A stretch of 43,760 bases of DNA from Bacteroides sp. (GCA_011056635.1 DSEO01000264.1:1-43760); one strand, 5' to 3'. Numbered from the stretch's first letter, positions 33,284 through 42,234 are shown. Numbers and translations: made by a program. The notes: generated by a model not told the origin, from the letters alone.

Positions 33284-34371
33284 GCACTGAATGTTCCCCT
33301 TCTTATTTCGTGAAATGCACTTCTTACCAGCCAGAGATAAAATGCGAGGTTGTGGAGGCTCGCGATCTGTGCGCCCAGCAATTCTCCGGATATGATTAAA
33401 TGACGCAGGTAGGCCCTGGAATATTGCGTATCCACATAGCAGGTCCCTTCACTGTCGATGGGCGAATAGTCATCCATCCACTTTTTATTCCTGATGTTGA
33501 TGATCCCTTCGCGTGTGAACAGCATACCGTTCCTTCCGTTCCTGGTGGGGATCACACAGTCAAACATGTCAATGCCCAGCGAGATCGCCTCCAGGATATT
33601 GACAGGAGTGCCCACACCCATCAGGTACCGGGGTCTGTTTTCGGGCAGGATCCCGTTGACTATCCCGATCATCTCATACATCAACTCGGCCGGTTCTCCC
33701 ACGGATAACCCCCCGATGGCATTGGCCTCCGCGAATTTTCCGGCAATGTATTCGGCCGATCTGATGCGAAGGTCTCTGAAAACGCTCCCCTGGACGATGG
33801 GAATAAAAGACTGGCTGTGACCGTACAAAGGATCAGTGGACCCAAACCGCTCCAGCCCCCGGTCAAGCCAGTGATGGGTCAGTTCCATGGAATTCCCGGC
33901 ATACGCTGCATCACAGGGCCAGGGGGTGCACTCATCGAATGCCATGATCATATCCGCACCGATCTCCCTTTGAATATCCACAATGCTTTCCGGGGTGAAA
34001 AGGTGCCTGGATCCGTCGATATGGGAATTGAAATGAGCCCCTTCCTCTGTCAGCCTGCGGCTTGCTGAAAGGGAAAAAACCTGGTATCCTCCGCTGTCGG
34101 TGAGCAGGGAACGGTCCCAGTTCATGAACCGGTGCAGACCCCCGGCCCCCCTGATGATCTCCGTACCGGGCCGAAGATAAAGATGATAGGTATTGCCAAG
34201 GATCACAGGGGCGTTGAGATCCTCCAACAGTTCTCTCCGGTGTATCCCTTTCACGCTGCCGGCTGTACCCACAGGCATAAAGACCGGTGTCTCGATCTCG
34301 GAGTGATCCGTCCTGATGATCCCGGCCCGGGCATGACTTGCAGGATCCCTGTGTAAGATCTCAAAATTCAT
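33241..34371 (-). CDS. tgt: tRNA-guanine transglycosylase (queuine tRNA-ribosyltransferase)
   Basis: Exchanges guanine at the wobble position of GU(N) tRNAs for the queuosine precursor preQ1. About 376 residues from ATG 34371 (MNFEILHRD). The catalytic Asp regions LTDSGGYQVFS and FDCVIPTRNGRNGMLF are intact. The usual zinc site CxCxxC is not: the region reads EGTCYVDTQYSRAYLRH, keeping one Cys and the later HNLAFYLW His. Bacteroides copies, from memory, also lack these cysteines. The track start at 34392 lies inside a predicted promoter. First gene of the run tgt - lptF/G - carboxyltransferase - biotin carrier; it overlaps lptF/G by up to 43 bp. Confidence 0.95.
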   Translation of the reverse strand: MNFEILHRDPASHARAGIIRTDHSEIETPVFMPVGTAGSVKGIHRRELLEDLNAPVILGNTYHLYLRPGTEIIRGAGGLHRFMNWDRSLLTDSGGYQVFSLSASRRLTEEGAHFNSHIDGSRHLFTPESIVDIQREIGADMIMAFDECTPWPCDAAYAGNSMELTHHWLDRGLERFGSTDPLYGHSQSFIPIVQGSVFRDLRIRSAEYIAGKFAEANAIGGLSVGEPAELMYEMIGIVNGILPENRPRYLMGVGTPVNILEAISLGIDMFDCVIPTRNGRNGMLFTREGIINIRNKKWMDDYSPIDSEGTCYVDTQYSRAYLRHLIISGELLGAQIASLHNLAFYLWLVRSAFHEIRRGTFSAWKEKMIPGLSTRL

Positions 34372-34389
34372 GGAAAAAACATGATCTGC

Positions 34390-34397
34390 CAAAGATA
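34390..34397 (-). promoter_or_regulatory. Bacteroidota -7 element for tgt
   Basis: Minus-strand TATCTTTG matches TAnnTTTG exactly, 19 nt before the ATG at 34371. The alternative start at 34392 falls inside the element. No -33 TTG at the right distance. Confidence 0.55.
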
Positions 34398-34405
34398 ATC
34401 AATTG

Positions 34406-34436
34406 TTGAAATTCTGGGTTTTCTTTTCTATCATTG
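34406..34436 (+). promoter_or_regulatory. Probable promoter of the GT2-sigma-rsmG operon
   Basis: TTG at 34406-34408, a 20-nt spacer, then TATCATTG at 34429-34436, which matches TAnnTTTG except for one base. It lies back-to-back with the tgt promoter. It covers the TTG start used by the ORF track (34434), so the ATG at 34458 is preferred. Confidence 0.45.
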
Positions 34437-34457
34437 CCTCGTGATATTCCGCAATCC

Positions 34458-35564
34458 ATGCAGTGGTTTCTGATTGCCGTCTTTCTCGTCTCCTTGCTGG
34501 TCCAGATGGGTTACTACCTGATGGTCTATCTCAGACTGCCCCTTTACCGCCAGCCGAAAAGAAGGAATACAGGCCGGGGGACTTCCGTGGTCATCTGCGC
34601 CAGGAACGAATCGGAGAATCTTCAACGATTCCTTCCCACTGTGCTTGAACAGGATTACCCGGAGTATGAAGTGGTGGTTGTCAATGACGCCTCCACCGAT
34701 GACACGGAAGATGTACTTGCCAGGTTTTCTGCCCGTTACAGGCATCTCCGGTACACCACGATCCCATGCAATGACAAATTCAGTCACGGGAAAAAACTGG
34801 CCCTGACAGTGGGGATCAAATCGGCCAGATACGATCTCCTGCTGCTCACGGATGCGGATTGTTCTCCGGTAACCGGACAATGGCTCAGGAAAATGGTTTC
34901 GAACCTTTCCGGGGAGCGGAAGATCGTGCTGGGCTACGGAAAATACGAGAAGAGGAAAGGAATGCTGAACTGTTTGATCCGTTATGAAACGGTCTTTACG
35001 GCGATCCAGTACTTTTCATTTGCCATCATTGGCAAGCCTTACATGGGCGTGGGAAGGAACCTGGCCTACCGGAAATCGCTCTTTTTCGAAAACAGGGGTT
35101 TTGCCAGCCATTACCACCTTGCATCGGGTGATGACGATCTCTTTGTCAATGAAACCGCCACAGGTAAAAATACGGCTGTGGAGCTCAGCAAAGAGAGTCA
35201 CACCGTCTCCGTTCCCGAAACTTCTTTCGGTGAATGGGTCAAACAGAAGCAGCGGCACCTGTCCGCCGGCAACCATTACCGGACTGCTTCCAGAATCAGG
35301 CTTGCGGGGGAGCTGTTCAGCAGGTTCCTGCTGTATGCAACCCTGGTTGCCGCCTGCATCCTGTCCCCCTGGAAATGGCATTTGCTGATGGCATTCGGAG
35401 TGCTGACGGCAGTGAAACTCCTGGTGTTCAAATTAGGAATGAAGCGTTTGGATGAAAGGGATTTATTGCTACCTTCGCTGCTGTTCGATCCACTCCTGCC
35501 GGTCCTGCTGGGAGTGATCTGGTTCAGCAACATATTTATTACCAGGTATCAGTCATGGAAATAA
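34458..35564 (+). CDS. Family 2 glycosyltransferase, membrane anchored
   Basis: About 368 residues from ATG 34458 (MQWFLIAVFLVSLLVQMGYYL); one N-terminal helix and C-terminal helices frame a cytoplasmic GT2 domain. Visible motifs are VVICARNESENLQRFLPTVL, NDASTDDTEDVL and LLTDADCSP (DxD). Further on come SGDDDLFVNETA and KQKQRHLSAG, matching the acceptor-side ED and QxxRW-like elements of processive or membrane GT2 enzymes. The sugar and acceptor are unknown. The sigma-factor gene starts 10 bp before its end, so the two are translationally coupled. Confidence 0.88.
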   Translation: MQWFLIAVFLVSLLVQMGYYLMVYLRLPLYRQPKRRNTGRGTSVVICARNESENLQRFLPTVLEQDYPEYEVVVVNDASTDDTEDVLARFSARYRHLRYTTIPCNDKFSHGKKLALTVGIKSARYDLLLLTDADCSPVTGQWLRKMVSNLSGERKIVLGYGKYEKRKGMLNCLIRYETVFTAIQYFSFAIIGKPYMGVGRNLAYRKSLFFENRGFASHYHLASGDDDLFVNETATGKNTAVELSKESHTVSVPETSFGEWVKQKQRHLSAGNHYRTASRIRLAGELFSRFLLYATLVAACILSPWKWHLLMAFGVLTAVKLLVFKLGMKRLDERDLLLPSLLFDPLLPVLLGVIWFSNIFITRYQSWK

Positions 35565-36160
35565 ACGAAAACCTTTCCCTCAAGGCGCAACAGGATATCC
35601 ATCTGGTGGATAAAGCCAGGAAAGGGGATCAGCTGGCATATGGTGAATTGCTGGGCCGTTACCGGGACGCCATTTATTTCATGCTGCTAAAAATGGTGAA
35701 CAGTCCCACTGACGCGGAGGACCTGACCATTGAGGCCTTCGGGAAAGCTTTCAAGAATATTGACCAGTATACACCCAATTTTGCATTCAGCACCTGGTTG
35801 TTTAAAATCGCGACCAATAATTGCATAGATTTCATCAGGAAAAAAAGGGCCAGTCATGTGTCCCTCGACCAGTCCATGGACGGCGAAGAAACCCTCTCCC
35901 CTTCCTCCCTGATCCAGTCGGATTCTCCCGACCCGGAATCCACCATGATCATCCAGCAGAAAGTATTGCGCATGAGGGAGGTTGTCTCCCGGCTGAAACC
36001 CCGCTACAGGACACTGGTGGAACTTCGTTATTTCAAGGAGTATTCCTATGAGGAGATTGCCGAAGAAATGGATATTCCCATCGGCACGGTGAAGGCACAG
36101 CTTTTCAGGGCGCGCGAACTGCTGCTGAATATTCTGAACCGCTCGCAGGAAAAACCCTGA
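35555..36160 (+). CDS. ECF-type RNA polymerase sigma factor
   Basis: 201 residues. Region 2 is visible as YGELLGRYRDAIYFMLLKMV followed by STWLFKIATNNCIDFIRKKR, and region 4 as LRYFKEYSYEEIAEEMDIPIGTVKAQLFRARELL. There is no adjacent anti-sigma factor; the neighbours are the GT2 gene (10-bp overlap) and rsmG (3-nt gap). The linker between regions 2 and 4 is fairly long and acidic. This location next to rsmG or a glycosyltransferase is one I associate with a widespread Bacteroidota sigma factor, from memory. Its target promoters cannot be read from the window. Confidence 0.92.
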   Translation: MEINENLSLKAQQDIHLVDKARKGDQLAYGELLGRYRDAIYFMLLKMVNSPTDAEDLTIEAFGKAFKNIDQYTPNFAFSTWLFKIATNNCIDFIRKKRASHVSLDQSMDGEETLSPSSLIQSDSPDPESTMIIQQKVLRMREVVSRLKPRYRTLVELRYFKEYSYEEIAEEMDIPIGTVKAQLFRARELLLNILNRSQEKP

Positions 36161-36163
36161 GCG

Positions 36164-36784
36164 ATGGATCTGATCCGTAAATACTTTCCGGATCTGGAGC
36201 ACGCACAGGATCTCCAGTTCCGGCAGCTTCTGGCGCTTATACCGGAACTGAACCGAAAGGTGAACGTGATCTCAAGAAAGGATATTCCCCACCTGGAAGA
36301 AAGACACATTCTCCATTCACTGGCCATTGCGAAAACTTTCAGCTTTCATCCCGGCTGTTCCGTTGTGGATCTGGGAACCGGCGGAGGTTTCCCGGGGATC
36401 CCCCTGTCGGTGATATTTCCCCGGGTTCAGTTCCTGCTTGTCGATTCCATCGGGAAAAAGGTCAAGATCGTGCGGGAACTCATCCATGCACTGGGACTGA
36501 AAAATGCATCCGCTCGCCAGTCCAGGGTGGAAAATCTCGATCGTACATTCGACTATGCGGTATCCCGGGCCGTAACTTCTTTCTCCCGGCTCAGCCAGTG
36601 GAGCCGGAAGCTGCTTGTTCCGGGAGAGAAAGGCAGTCCTCCCAATGGCATGATCATCCTGAAGGGCGGAGACCTGGAAAACGAACTGGGTCGGTTCAGG
36701 GACCGGGTGGAAATCATACCCGTCTCCCTGCTTTTCGACGAGCCTTTTTTTTCAACCAAAAAGATTGTCTATCTAAAAAAATGA
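36164..36784 (+). CDS. rsmG: 16S rRNA (guanine-527-N7)-methyltransferase RsmG
   Basis: SAM-dependent enzyme that makes m7G527 in 16S rRNA (formerly GidB). 206 residues. The SAM-binding motif I is VVDLGTGGGFPGIPLSV; ERHILHSLA upstream and VSRAVTSFSRLSQWS downstream are characteristic. LLVDSIGKKVKIV is motif II. Start ATG 36164 is 3 nt after the sigma-factor stop. Loss of RsmG confers low-level streptomycin resistance in other bacteria; this copy looks intact. Confidence 0.95.
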   Translation: MDLIRKYFPDLEHAQDLQFRQLLALIPELNRKVNVISRKDIPHLEERHILHSLAIAKTFSFHPGCSVVDLGTGGGFPGIPLSVIFPRVQFLLVDSIGKKVKIVRELIHALGLKNASARQSRVENLDRTFDYAVSRAVTSFSRLSQWSRKLLVPGEKGSPPNGMIILKGGDLENELGRFRDRVEIIPVSLLFDEPFFSTKKIVYLKK

Positions 36785-36793
36785 CTACTTTTG
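36765..36793 (+). promoter_or_regulatory. Promoter of rpmH
   Basis: TTG at 36765-36767, an 18-nt spacer, then TACTTTTG at 36786-36793, matching both halves of the Bacteroidota primary promoter (-33 TTG, -7 TAnnTTTG). The upstream half lies inside the end of rsmG. The best promoter match in the window, giving a leader of about 15 nt before the rpmH ATG. Confidence 0.7.
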
Positions 36794-36815
36794 CATTCTT
36801 AAATCAAGATGAGTC

Positions 36816-36974
36816 ATGAAGCGAACATTTCAGCCATCCAGAAGGAAAAGGAAGAACAAGCACGGATTCAGGGAAAGGATGTCCACTGCAAGCGGTCGGA
36901 ATGTCATTGCATCCAGGCGCAAGAAAGGCCGCAAAAAATTAACGGTTTCCGACGAACCGAGGCATAAAGCGTAA
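36816..36974 (+). CDS. rpmH: 50S ribosomal protein L34
   Basis: Absent from the ORF track because of its size. The 52-residue translation starts [20 protein letters not shown], continues [20 protein letters not shown] and ends in [12 protein letters not shown], an unmistakable L34: basic, with the KRTFQPS and GRxVIxxRRxKGRxxL signatures. Slightly longer than E. coli L34 by a short C-terminal tail. It has its own promoter and is followed by a terminator. It is not in the usual rpmH-rnpA pair; the next gene is a glycosyltransferase. Confidence 0.97.
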   Translation: MKRTFQPSRRKRKNKHGFRERMSTASGRNVIASRRKKGRKKLTVSDEPRHKA

Positions 36975-37001
36975 ATAAAGGGTCAGCACCCTGATACACA
37001 C

Positions 37002-37031
37002 GGCCGTCTCCCAATCATTTGTGAGGCGGCC
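37002..37031 (+). terminator. Rho-independent terminator after rpmH
   Basis: GGCCGTCTC (37002-37010) pairs with GAGGCGGCC (37023-37031) as a 9-bp stem with one G-T wobble and a 12-nt loop. It is followed by TGATTATTTGTAATTT, a T-rich but broken tract. It lies 28 nt after the rpmH stop. Confidence 0.7.
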
Positions 37032-37072
37032 TGATTATTTGTAATTTGGCAGGGTTACCCAGCAACCATATC

Positions 37073-39898
37073 ATGGCCAGAGGCATTCAACACGGAAAGA
37101 AGAAACCAGGGAGCCACTCCCCTTCCGGTTCGCAGCCTGCCTTCAGTTTTGTATTTCCCGATCCCAGCATAAGCGGGATCACCCCCGGGTATCTGACAGG
37201 CCTCTCAGGAAAGATCAGGAAAGAATTCTCATCCCGCTTTCAGATCTTTGCACTGCACAGGGATCCCACCCCTCCGGAGGAATCAACCGGACCTGTAACC
37301 TACATTCAGGAGGAACAATTGAAAGACGAGACGGTCTGCTCGCGTTTCGGGAAAGGGTATGCGGTCATTCTGCACGCTGCGCCCCTGGTCAGGGAAATCA
37401 ATCCCAACGAATTCTTGCAGCTTTCGCTTCCGGAGGAACCGGGGCAGAAAGTCTATCATGAGATCCTGTTCGAAGGGAAAAAAGAAACCGTGAAAGGGGG
37501 ACTCATACTGCCTGCAGCCGTATTGCAGTACATCTTTTCACTCTCCCTTCTGAAAGAGCCTCTGGATACGGAAATGATCAGGGCGGTTCTGAAAAAACTG
37601 GATTTCAGGCAACAGGAGGTGGTCATTCACCAGGACGCTCCCTTCGGGGAAGACAGCAGCAGGGGATCCCGGTTCCCGGAAAAAATGAAGCTCGCCCTCG
37701 CCTGGAATACCACAATACCCGTGAGGGAAACCCGGGTCCCTTCCCTGAGGAATCTGTTTTTCATCAAAGAGCATCCCCTGTTCCGGCTGGCATTCTTTCT
37801 GACCGCCCTGGCAATTTTCATCATCCTTCCCATCCTGAGCCTTGATGCCGGACTTTCCGGAGATGATGAGAAGCATCACCAGCACGCCGTCAAGGTGTAC
37901 CGGTATTTTACGGAAGATGATCCTTCGGCCCTGGATGATCCGCATCATAAACTGAATTACTACGGACAATCATTTGACTTTTTCACCTACCTGATCATCC
38001 GCCTCCTGAACCTGGAGGAGAACCCCTATGAAGCCAGGCATGTGATGGTGGCCATCACAGGCGCGGCCACCATGCTGGTCACAGCGCTTCTCGTCAGGCT
38101 CTTTGCGGGCTATGGTGCGGGGTGGCTTGCCTTGCTGCTGATGTTCCTGTCGCCCCGTTTCCTGGGGCACGCATACAACAATCCTTTGGATGTCCCCTTT
38201 GCCCTTGGCTATATCTTCACCATCTACCATATCGTCCTGTTCCTGAGAAAGCTTCCCCGCATCAGCATATGGTCAGCCATCTGGATCGCTGTGGGCATTG
38301 GCTGGACCAACGGGATCCGGATTGGCGGGCTGGTACTCATTCCCTATCTCTTCATGTTTGCAGGGCTTTACCTTTTGCTGCACAAATGGCCCTGGAAATT
38401 TTTATCGTCCGGCTGGTGGAGGTTTGCGCTGCGGGGACTGCTCACCCTGGTCCTGATCTCGGCCGTTGGATACATACTCAGCCTGCTCACCTGGCCCTAC
38501 GCTTTGCAGGACATCGTGAACCATCCCATCCAGTCCTTCAAGATCATGTCGAACATCCAGGTCTCGCTCCGTGTCATGTATGACGGTGTGCTGCAATGGT
38601 CGGACCGGCTGCCCTGGCATTATATCCCCAGGAACATATTCCTTACGGTACCAATCCTCATCCTCGTGGGCTGGCTGGCATCTGTCTTTTCCTGGTATTT
38701 CCAAAAGAAGGAACGGCTGGGATTCTGGTATTTCCTGCTCTGGTTCTGTGTGGGTTTCCCCGTGGTATTCGTTATCATCAGGGAATCCAATGTTTACGGA
38801 GGATGGAGGCATCTGATGTTCGTCTATCCCCCGATGCTTGCACTCTCGGTCCTGGCCATTGCTTCCTTTTTCCGCTTAAGCAGGAAACGATGGACCACGC
38901 TTGTCCTTACCCTGGTGGTGGCCGCAGGAATGTTCCATCCGCTCCGGCACATCATCCGCAACCACCCCAATACCTATATATACTACAACGAATGGTCCGG
39001 GGGGATCAACCATGCCTACGGTACTTATGAGACCGACTATTATATGAACAGCCTCGGCCCGGCTTCCGATTATTTCATCAGTCACATACTGCCTGAGGCG
39101 GAGACCCGTTCAGACCGGCCCCTGCGCGTGGTCAGCAATGCGGATATCAGTTATTATTTCAGGGATGAGACCGACCGCGTGGAAACGTTTTACAGCAGGT
39201 ATTACGATCGCGGGAAATATGACTGGGATTATGCCATCCTTTACTGCAACTATATCCACCCTTTTCAGCTGAATAACGGATTATGGCCCCCGAAGAACAC
39301 CATCCATGAAATCCGGGTGGACGATGTGGCGGTTGCTGCAATCGTGGAAAGGAAGAACAGGGACGATCATTACGGTTCGGAACTTCTTGCCCAGGGGATC
39401 AGGGAAGACAATCCGGGAAAATTGAGCCGTTCCGTGCAGCTGCTGGAAAGTGCCATTGCATACGATCCCACCAACGAAGCTGCCAACCTGGAGATCATCA
39501 ATGCCTATTCGGTGTTCTTCCGTTTTGAGGAGGCCAGGGCGGCGGCGGACCGGCTGCTGAAGATCTATCCGCAGTACGACAAGGCCCTGAATGCAAAGGG
39601 TTACACCTACCTGCTTGAAGCGGATCTCAAAAGAGATGAATCCCTGGTTGACGAAGCCATCAGGATCATCAATGAAGCCATCAGGTCCAATTACAAGTTC
39701 TCCTCGGGTTATTATAACCTGGGGCTCTGTTACGGATTGAAAAATGACAGGGACAATGCCATCGAAAATTTCAAACTGGCCATCAGATACAACGGCAGGT
39801 TCACTGCAGCATATGAAAAGCTTGCCCAGGTATACGAATATTACGGAGATACGGAAATGGCCAGCCACGTCAGGTCACAATTAAGAAAGATCCAGTAA
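37073..39898 (+). CDS. GT39-like membrane glycosyltransferase with N-terminal extension and TPR tail
   Basis: About 941 residues from ATG 37073; the track start at 37046 is a TTG. Three parts are visible. Residues 1 to about 230 are soluble and unrecognised, rich in charged residues. Residues about 235 to 640 hold many hydrophobic helices; the first is followed by the acidic GDDEKHHQHAVKVYRYF, matching the conserved Asp-Glu loop of GT39/GT83 (dolichol-phosphate-mannose-like) glycosyltransferases, then FLGHAYNNPLDVPFALGY. Residues about 770-935 contain TPR-type helical repeats (NEAANLEIINAYSVFF, YYNLGLCYGLKNDRDNAIENF). This suggests an inner-membrane enzyme using a lipid-linked sugar donor, with TPRs for protein contacts. 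Substrate is unknown. A flavoprotein gene follows 31 nt later. Confidence 0.78.
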   Translation: MARGIQHGKKKPGSHSPSGSQPAFSFVFPDPSISGITPGYLTGLSGKIRKEFSSRFQIFALHRDPTPPEESTGPVTYIQEEQLKDETVCSRFGKGYAVILHAAPLVREINPNEFLQLSLPEEPGQKVYHEILFEGKKETVKGGLILPAAVLQYIFSLSLLKEPLDTEMIRAVLKKLDFRQQEVVIHQDAPFGEDSSRGSRFPEKMKLALAWNTTIPVRETRVPSLRNLFFIKEHPLFRLAFFLTALAIFIILPILSLDAGLSGDDEKHHQHAVKVYRYFTEDDPSALDDPHHKLNYYGQSFDFFTYLIIRLLNLEENPYEARHVMVAITGAATMLVTALLVRLFAGYGAGWLALLLMFLSPRFLGHAYNNPLDVPFALGYIFTIYHIVLFLRKLPRISIWSAIWIAVGIGWTNGIRIGGLVLIPYLFMFAGLYLLLHKWPWKFLSSGWWRFALRGLLTLVLISAVGYILSLLTWPYALQDIVNHPIQSFKIMSNIQVSLRVMYDGVLQWSDRLPWHYIPRNIFLTVPILILVGWLASVFSWYFQKKERLGFWYFLLWFCVGFPVVFVIIRESNVYGGWRHLMFVYPPMLALSVLAIASFFRLSRKRWTTLVLTLVVAAGMFHPLRHIIRNHPNTYIYYNEWSGGINHAYGTYETDYYMNSLGPASDYFISHILPEAETRSDRPLRVVSNADISYYFRDETDRVETFYSRYYDRGKYDWDYAILYCNYIHPFQLNNGLWPPKNTIHEIRVDDVAVAAIVERKNRDDHYGSELLAQGIREDNPGKLSRSVQLLESAIAYDPTNEAANLEIINAYSVFFRFEEARAAADRLLKIYPQYDKALNAKGYTYLLEADLKRDESLVDEAIRIINEAIRSNYKFSSGYYNLGLCYGLKNDRDNAIENFKLAIRYNGRFTAAYEKLAQVYEYYGDTEMASHVRSQLRKIQ

Positions 39899-39929
39899 CG
39901 TTTTATGGGAATACTGATATGATTGACTT

Positions 39930-41366
39930 ATGAGAATTGCGGTGATCGGAGGCGGACCGGCGGGAATGACTGCAGCTTATGAAATTTCCAGACAGCTGGG
40001 CCAGGAGGTGGACACCCTGGATTTGTTCGAAAAAAGCGACCGGGTAGGCGGACTGTCGAAATCCATGGATCTCTGGGGGCAGCGGGTGGACCTTGGGCCC
40101 CACCGGTTTTTCAGTCACGATGCCCGGATCAATTCCCTCTGGCTGGAGGTGGTTCAGGGACATTATGAAATCGTGGACCGGCAGACCAGGATTTATTACA
40201 AAAAAAAGTTCTTTGATTATCCCATACGCCCTTTCAATGCCCTGAGGGGACTGGGCCTCCTGGAAGCTGCCCGGTGTCTCCTGAGTTATATGAAAGAACG
40301 CATCGCTCCAACCAGGGACACTTCCACATTTGAAGGATGGGTCACCAGCAGATTCGGCCAGCGGCTTTACCGCATATTTTTCAAGACTTATTCCGAGAAG
40401 CTCTGGGGAATTCCCTGTACCGAACTGGATTCGGATTTCGCGGCCCAGCGCATCAAGAAACTATCCCTCCTGGAAGCCATCAAGAATGCATTCTTCCAGG
40501 GTATGAAGAACAAACACGCCACATTGGTGGATCAGTTTGCCTATCCCACGGGAGGTACGGGGTCGGTCTATGAATCCATGCAGGCCATGATCGAATCGCG
40601 GGGTGGACAGATCCTGGTCGGTACAGGTGTGGAGCGGGTGATCACGGTGAACGGGAAGGTCATTTCGTTGCAGCTGGAAAACGGGGAGATCAGGAAATAT
40701 GATCACATCGTTTCCTCCATGCCCATATCCCTTCTGGTGGAAAAATTGCCTGAAGTACCGCCTTCTGTGGCGGACCATGCAAAATCGCTGAAGTTCAGGA
40801 ATACGATCCTGGTCTATCTCCGGGTGGAACGGACCGATCTGTTCACGGACCAGTGGCTCTATATCCATGAAAAGTCGCTGCAGATGGGCCGGGTCACCAA
40901 CTTCAGGAACTGGGTCAGTCAAATATACAGGGACTCTGCATCCACCATTCTCTGTATGGAGTACTGGTGTTATTTTGAGGATGAACTGTGGTCGCTGGAT
41001 GCTGAAAGTATGATCTCCCTGGCAATGGAGGAGATCGCACAGACGGGTCTTGTGGACCGGGAAGATGTGACAGAAGGGCATGTGGAAAGACTCCCCCGCT
41101 GTTACCCGGTCTACTTCAGGGGTTACAGGGAAATCATGAAACCTGTGGAAACATATCTTTCATCCATCGCACATCTTCATGTGATCGGACGATACGGGGC
41201 ATACAAGTATAACAATCAGGATCACAGTATCTTAATGGGGATGCTGGCAGCGGAAAACATCCTGAAGGGAACCCGCCATGATCTGTGGGCGATCAACACG
41301 GATTATGAAGTGTACCAGGAGGCCTCCGTGATCACAAAAACCGGCCTGATGATCAATAAACCCTAG
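39930..41366 (+). CDS. UDP-galactopyranose mutase-like FAD-dependent oxidoreductase
   Basis: 478 residues. The N-terminus MRIAVIGGGPAGMTAAYEIS is a Rossmann FAD-binding motif, with LFEKSDRVGGLS ending the second strand and LGPHRFFSHDARI close by; the C-terminus has GRYGAYKYNNQDHSILMGMLAA, a second FAD-contacting region. The protein belongs to the amine-oxidase/UDP-galactopyranose mutase-like group of NAD(P)-binding_8 proteins, which often act on sugar nucleotides in envelope polysaccharide loci. The preceding membrane glycosyltransferase makes a glycan role plausible. A mutase reaction is not proven; an oxidoreductase of unknown substrate is the safe call. Confidence 0.8.
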   Translation: MRIAVIGGGPAGMTAAYEISRQLGQEVDTLDLFEKSDRVGGLSKSMDLWGQRVDLGPHRFFSHDARINSLWLEVVQGHYEIVDRQTRIYYKKKFFDYPIRPFNALRGLGLLEAARCLLSYMKERIAPTRDTSTFEGWVTSRFGQRLYRIFFKTYSEKLWGIPCTELDSDFAAQRIKKLSLLEAIKNAFFQGMKNKHATLVDQFAYPTGGTGSVYESMQAMIESRGGQILVGTGVERVITVNGKVISLQLENGEIRKYDHIVSSMPISLLVEKLPEVPPSVADHAKSLKFRNTILVYLRVERTDLFTDQWLYIHEKSLQMGRVTNFRNWVSQIYRDSASTILCMEYWCYFEDELWSLDAESMISLAMEEIAQTGLVDREDVTEGHVERLPRCYPVYFRGYREIMKPVETYLSSIAHLHVIGRYGAYKYNNQDHSILMGMLAAENILKGTRHDLWAINTDYEVYQEASVITKTGLMINKP

Positions 41367-41408
41367 ATGATGTTCGTAAATCCGTCCAACTAAAACAATA
41401 TTCCTGAA

Positions 41409-42218
41409 ATGGATTTCTTTAAATTTTTTACTACCAGAACATTCCTGAAACACCTGATGCTGGCCGTCCTGATCGGGATCATCCTGTTGCTGGTCACGCT
41501 GGTATGGCTGAAGATCTATACCCATCACGGTCAGGCTATTTCAGTCCCGGAAATGACAGGACTGACCGAAGCAGAGGTGGAAGATGTCATCGCATCCCGC
41601 GAGTTAAGGTATGAAATTGTGGATTCGGTTTACTCCTCGGAGATGCCGCGGGGAACCGTACTCAAACAGAACCCGTTGCCCGGATCGAAGGTGAAGAAGA
41701 ACCGGAGGGTTTTTCTGACATTGAATGCGGTCCACCCTGAAATGGTCTCCATGCCCCGGCTTGTGGGACTCTCCATAAGACAGGCCAGGCTCGCTCTGCA
41801 GAACGCGGGACTGACACTGGGTGAAATTGAATACCGGCCTGATTATGCGGTTAACAACGTACTGCAACAAAAGCACAACGACTCCGTTATTACTGCAGGC
41901 AGCGAGATCAGGAAAAATGCGGTGATCGACCTGGTACTGGGAATGGGATTGAGCAATGAAACGACCCGGGTGCCGGACCTGATCGGGCTTGACCTGGCCA
42001 CAGCCAGGGAGATCATCATGGATCATTACCTGAACATCGGGGCTGTCACATTTGACGAAAGCGTGATTGACGGGGAGGACAGTGCCTCGGCGGTCGTATG
42101 GAGACAATACCCTGAATTCGAAATGTTTCAAAGATTGAACCTGGGAATGGAAGTGGACATATGGCTGTCCCTGGATTCGACACTGCTGCCGGAACCCGAT
42201 ACCGTCTTTCTGGATTAA
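41409..42218 (+). CDS. PASTA-domain membrane protein
   Basis: 269 residues: a short cytoplasmic start, one transmembrane helix (LMLAVLIGIILLLVTLVWLKIY), then three PASTA domains outside the cytoplasm, starting near ISVPEMTGLTEAEVED, VSMPRLVGLSIRQARLAL and TRVPDLIGLDLATAREII. PASTA domains bind muropeptide or beta-lactam in other phyla. Here there is no kinase or transpeptidase domain, as in the stand-alone PASTA proteins I know from Bacteroidota. It starts 42 nt after the flavoprotein gene and precedes a large secreted protein by 16 nt. Confidence 0.9.
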   Translation: MDFFKFFTTRTFLKHLMLAVLIGIILLLVTLVWLKIYTHHGQAISVPEMTGLTEAEVEDVIASRELRYEIVDSVYSSEMPRGTVLKQNPLPGSKVKKNRRVFLTLNAVHPEMVSMPRLVGLSIRQARLALQNAGLTLGEIEYRPDYAVNNVLQQKHNDSVITAGSEIRKNAVIDLVLGMGLSNETTRVPDLIGLDLATAREIIMDHYLNIGAVTFDESVIDGEDSASAVVWRQYPEFEMFQRLNLGMEVDIWLSLDSTLLPEPDTVFLD

Positions 42219-42234
42219 AACCCGGACGCACCGT

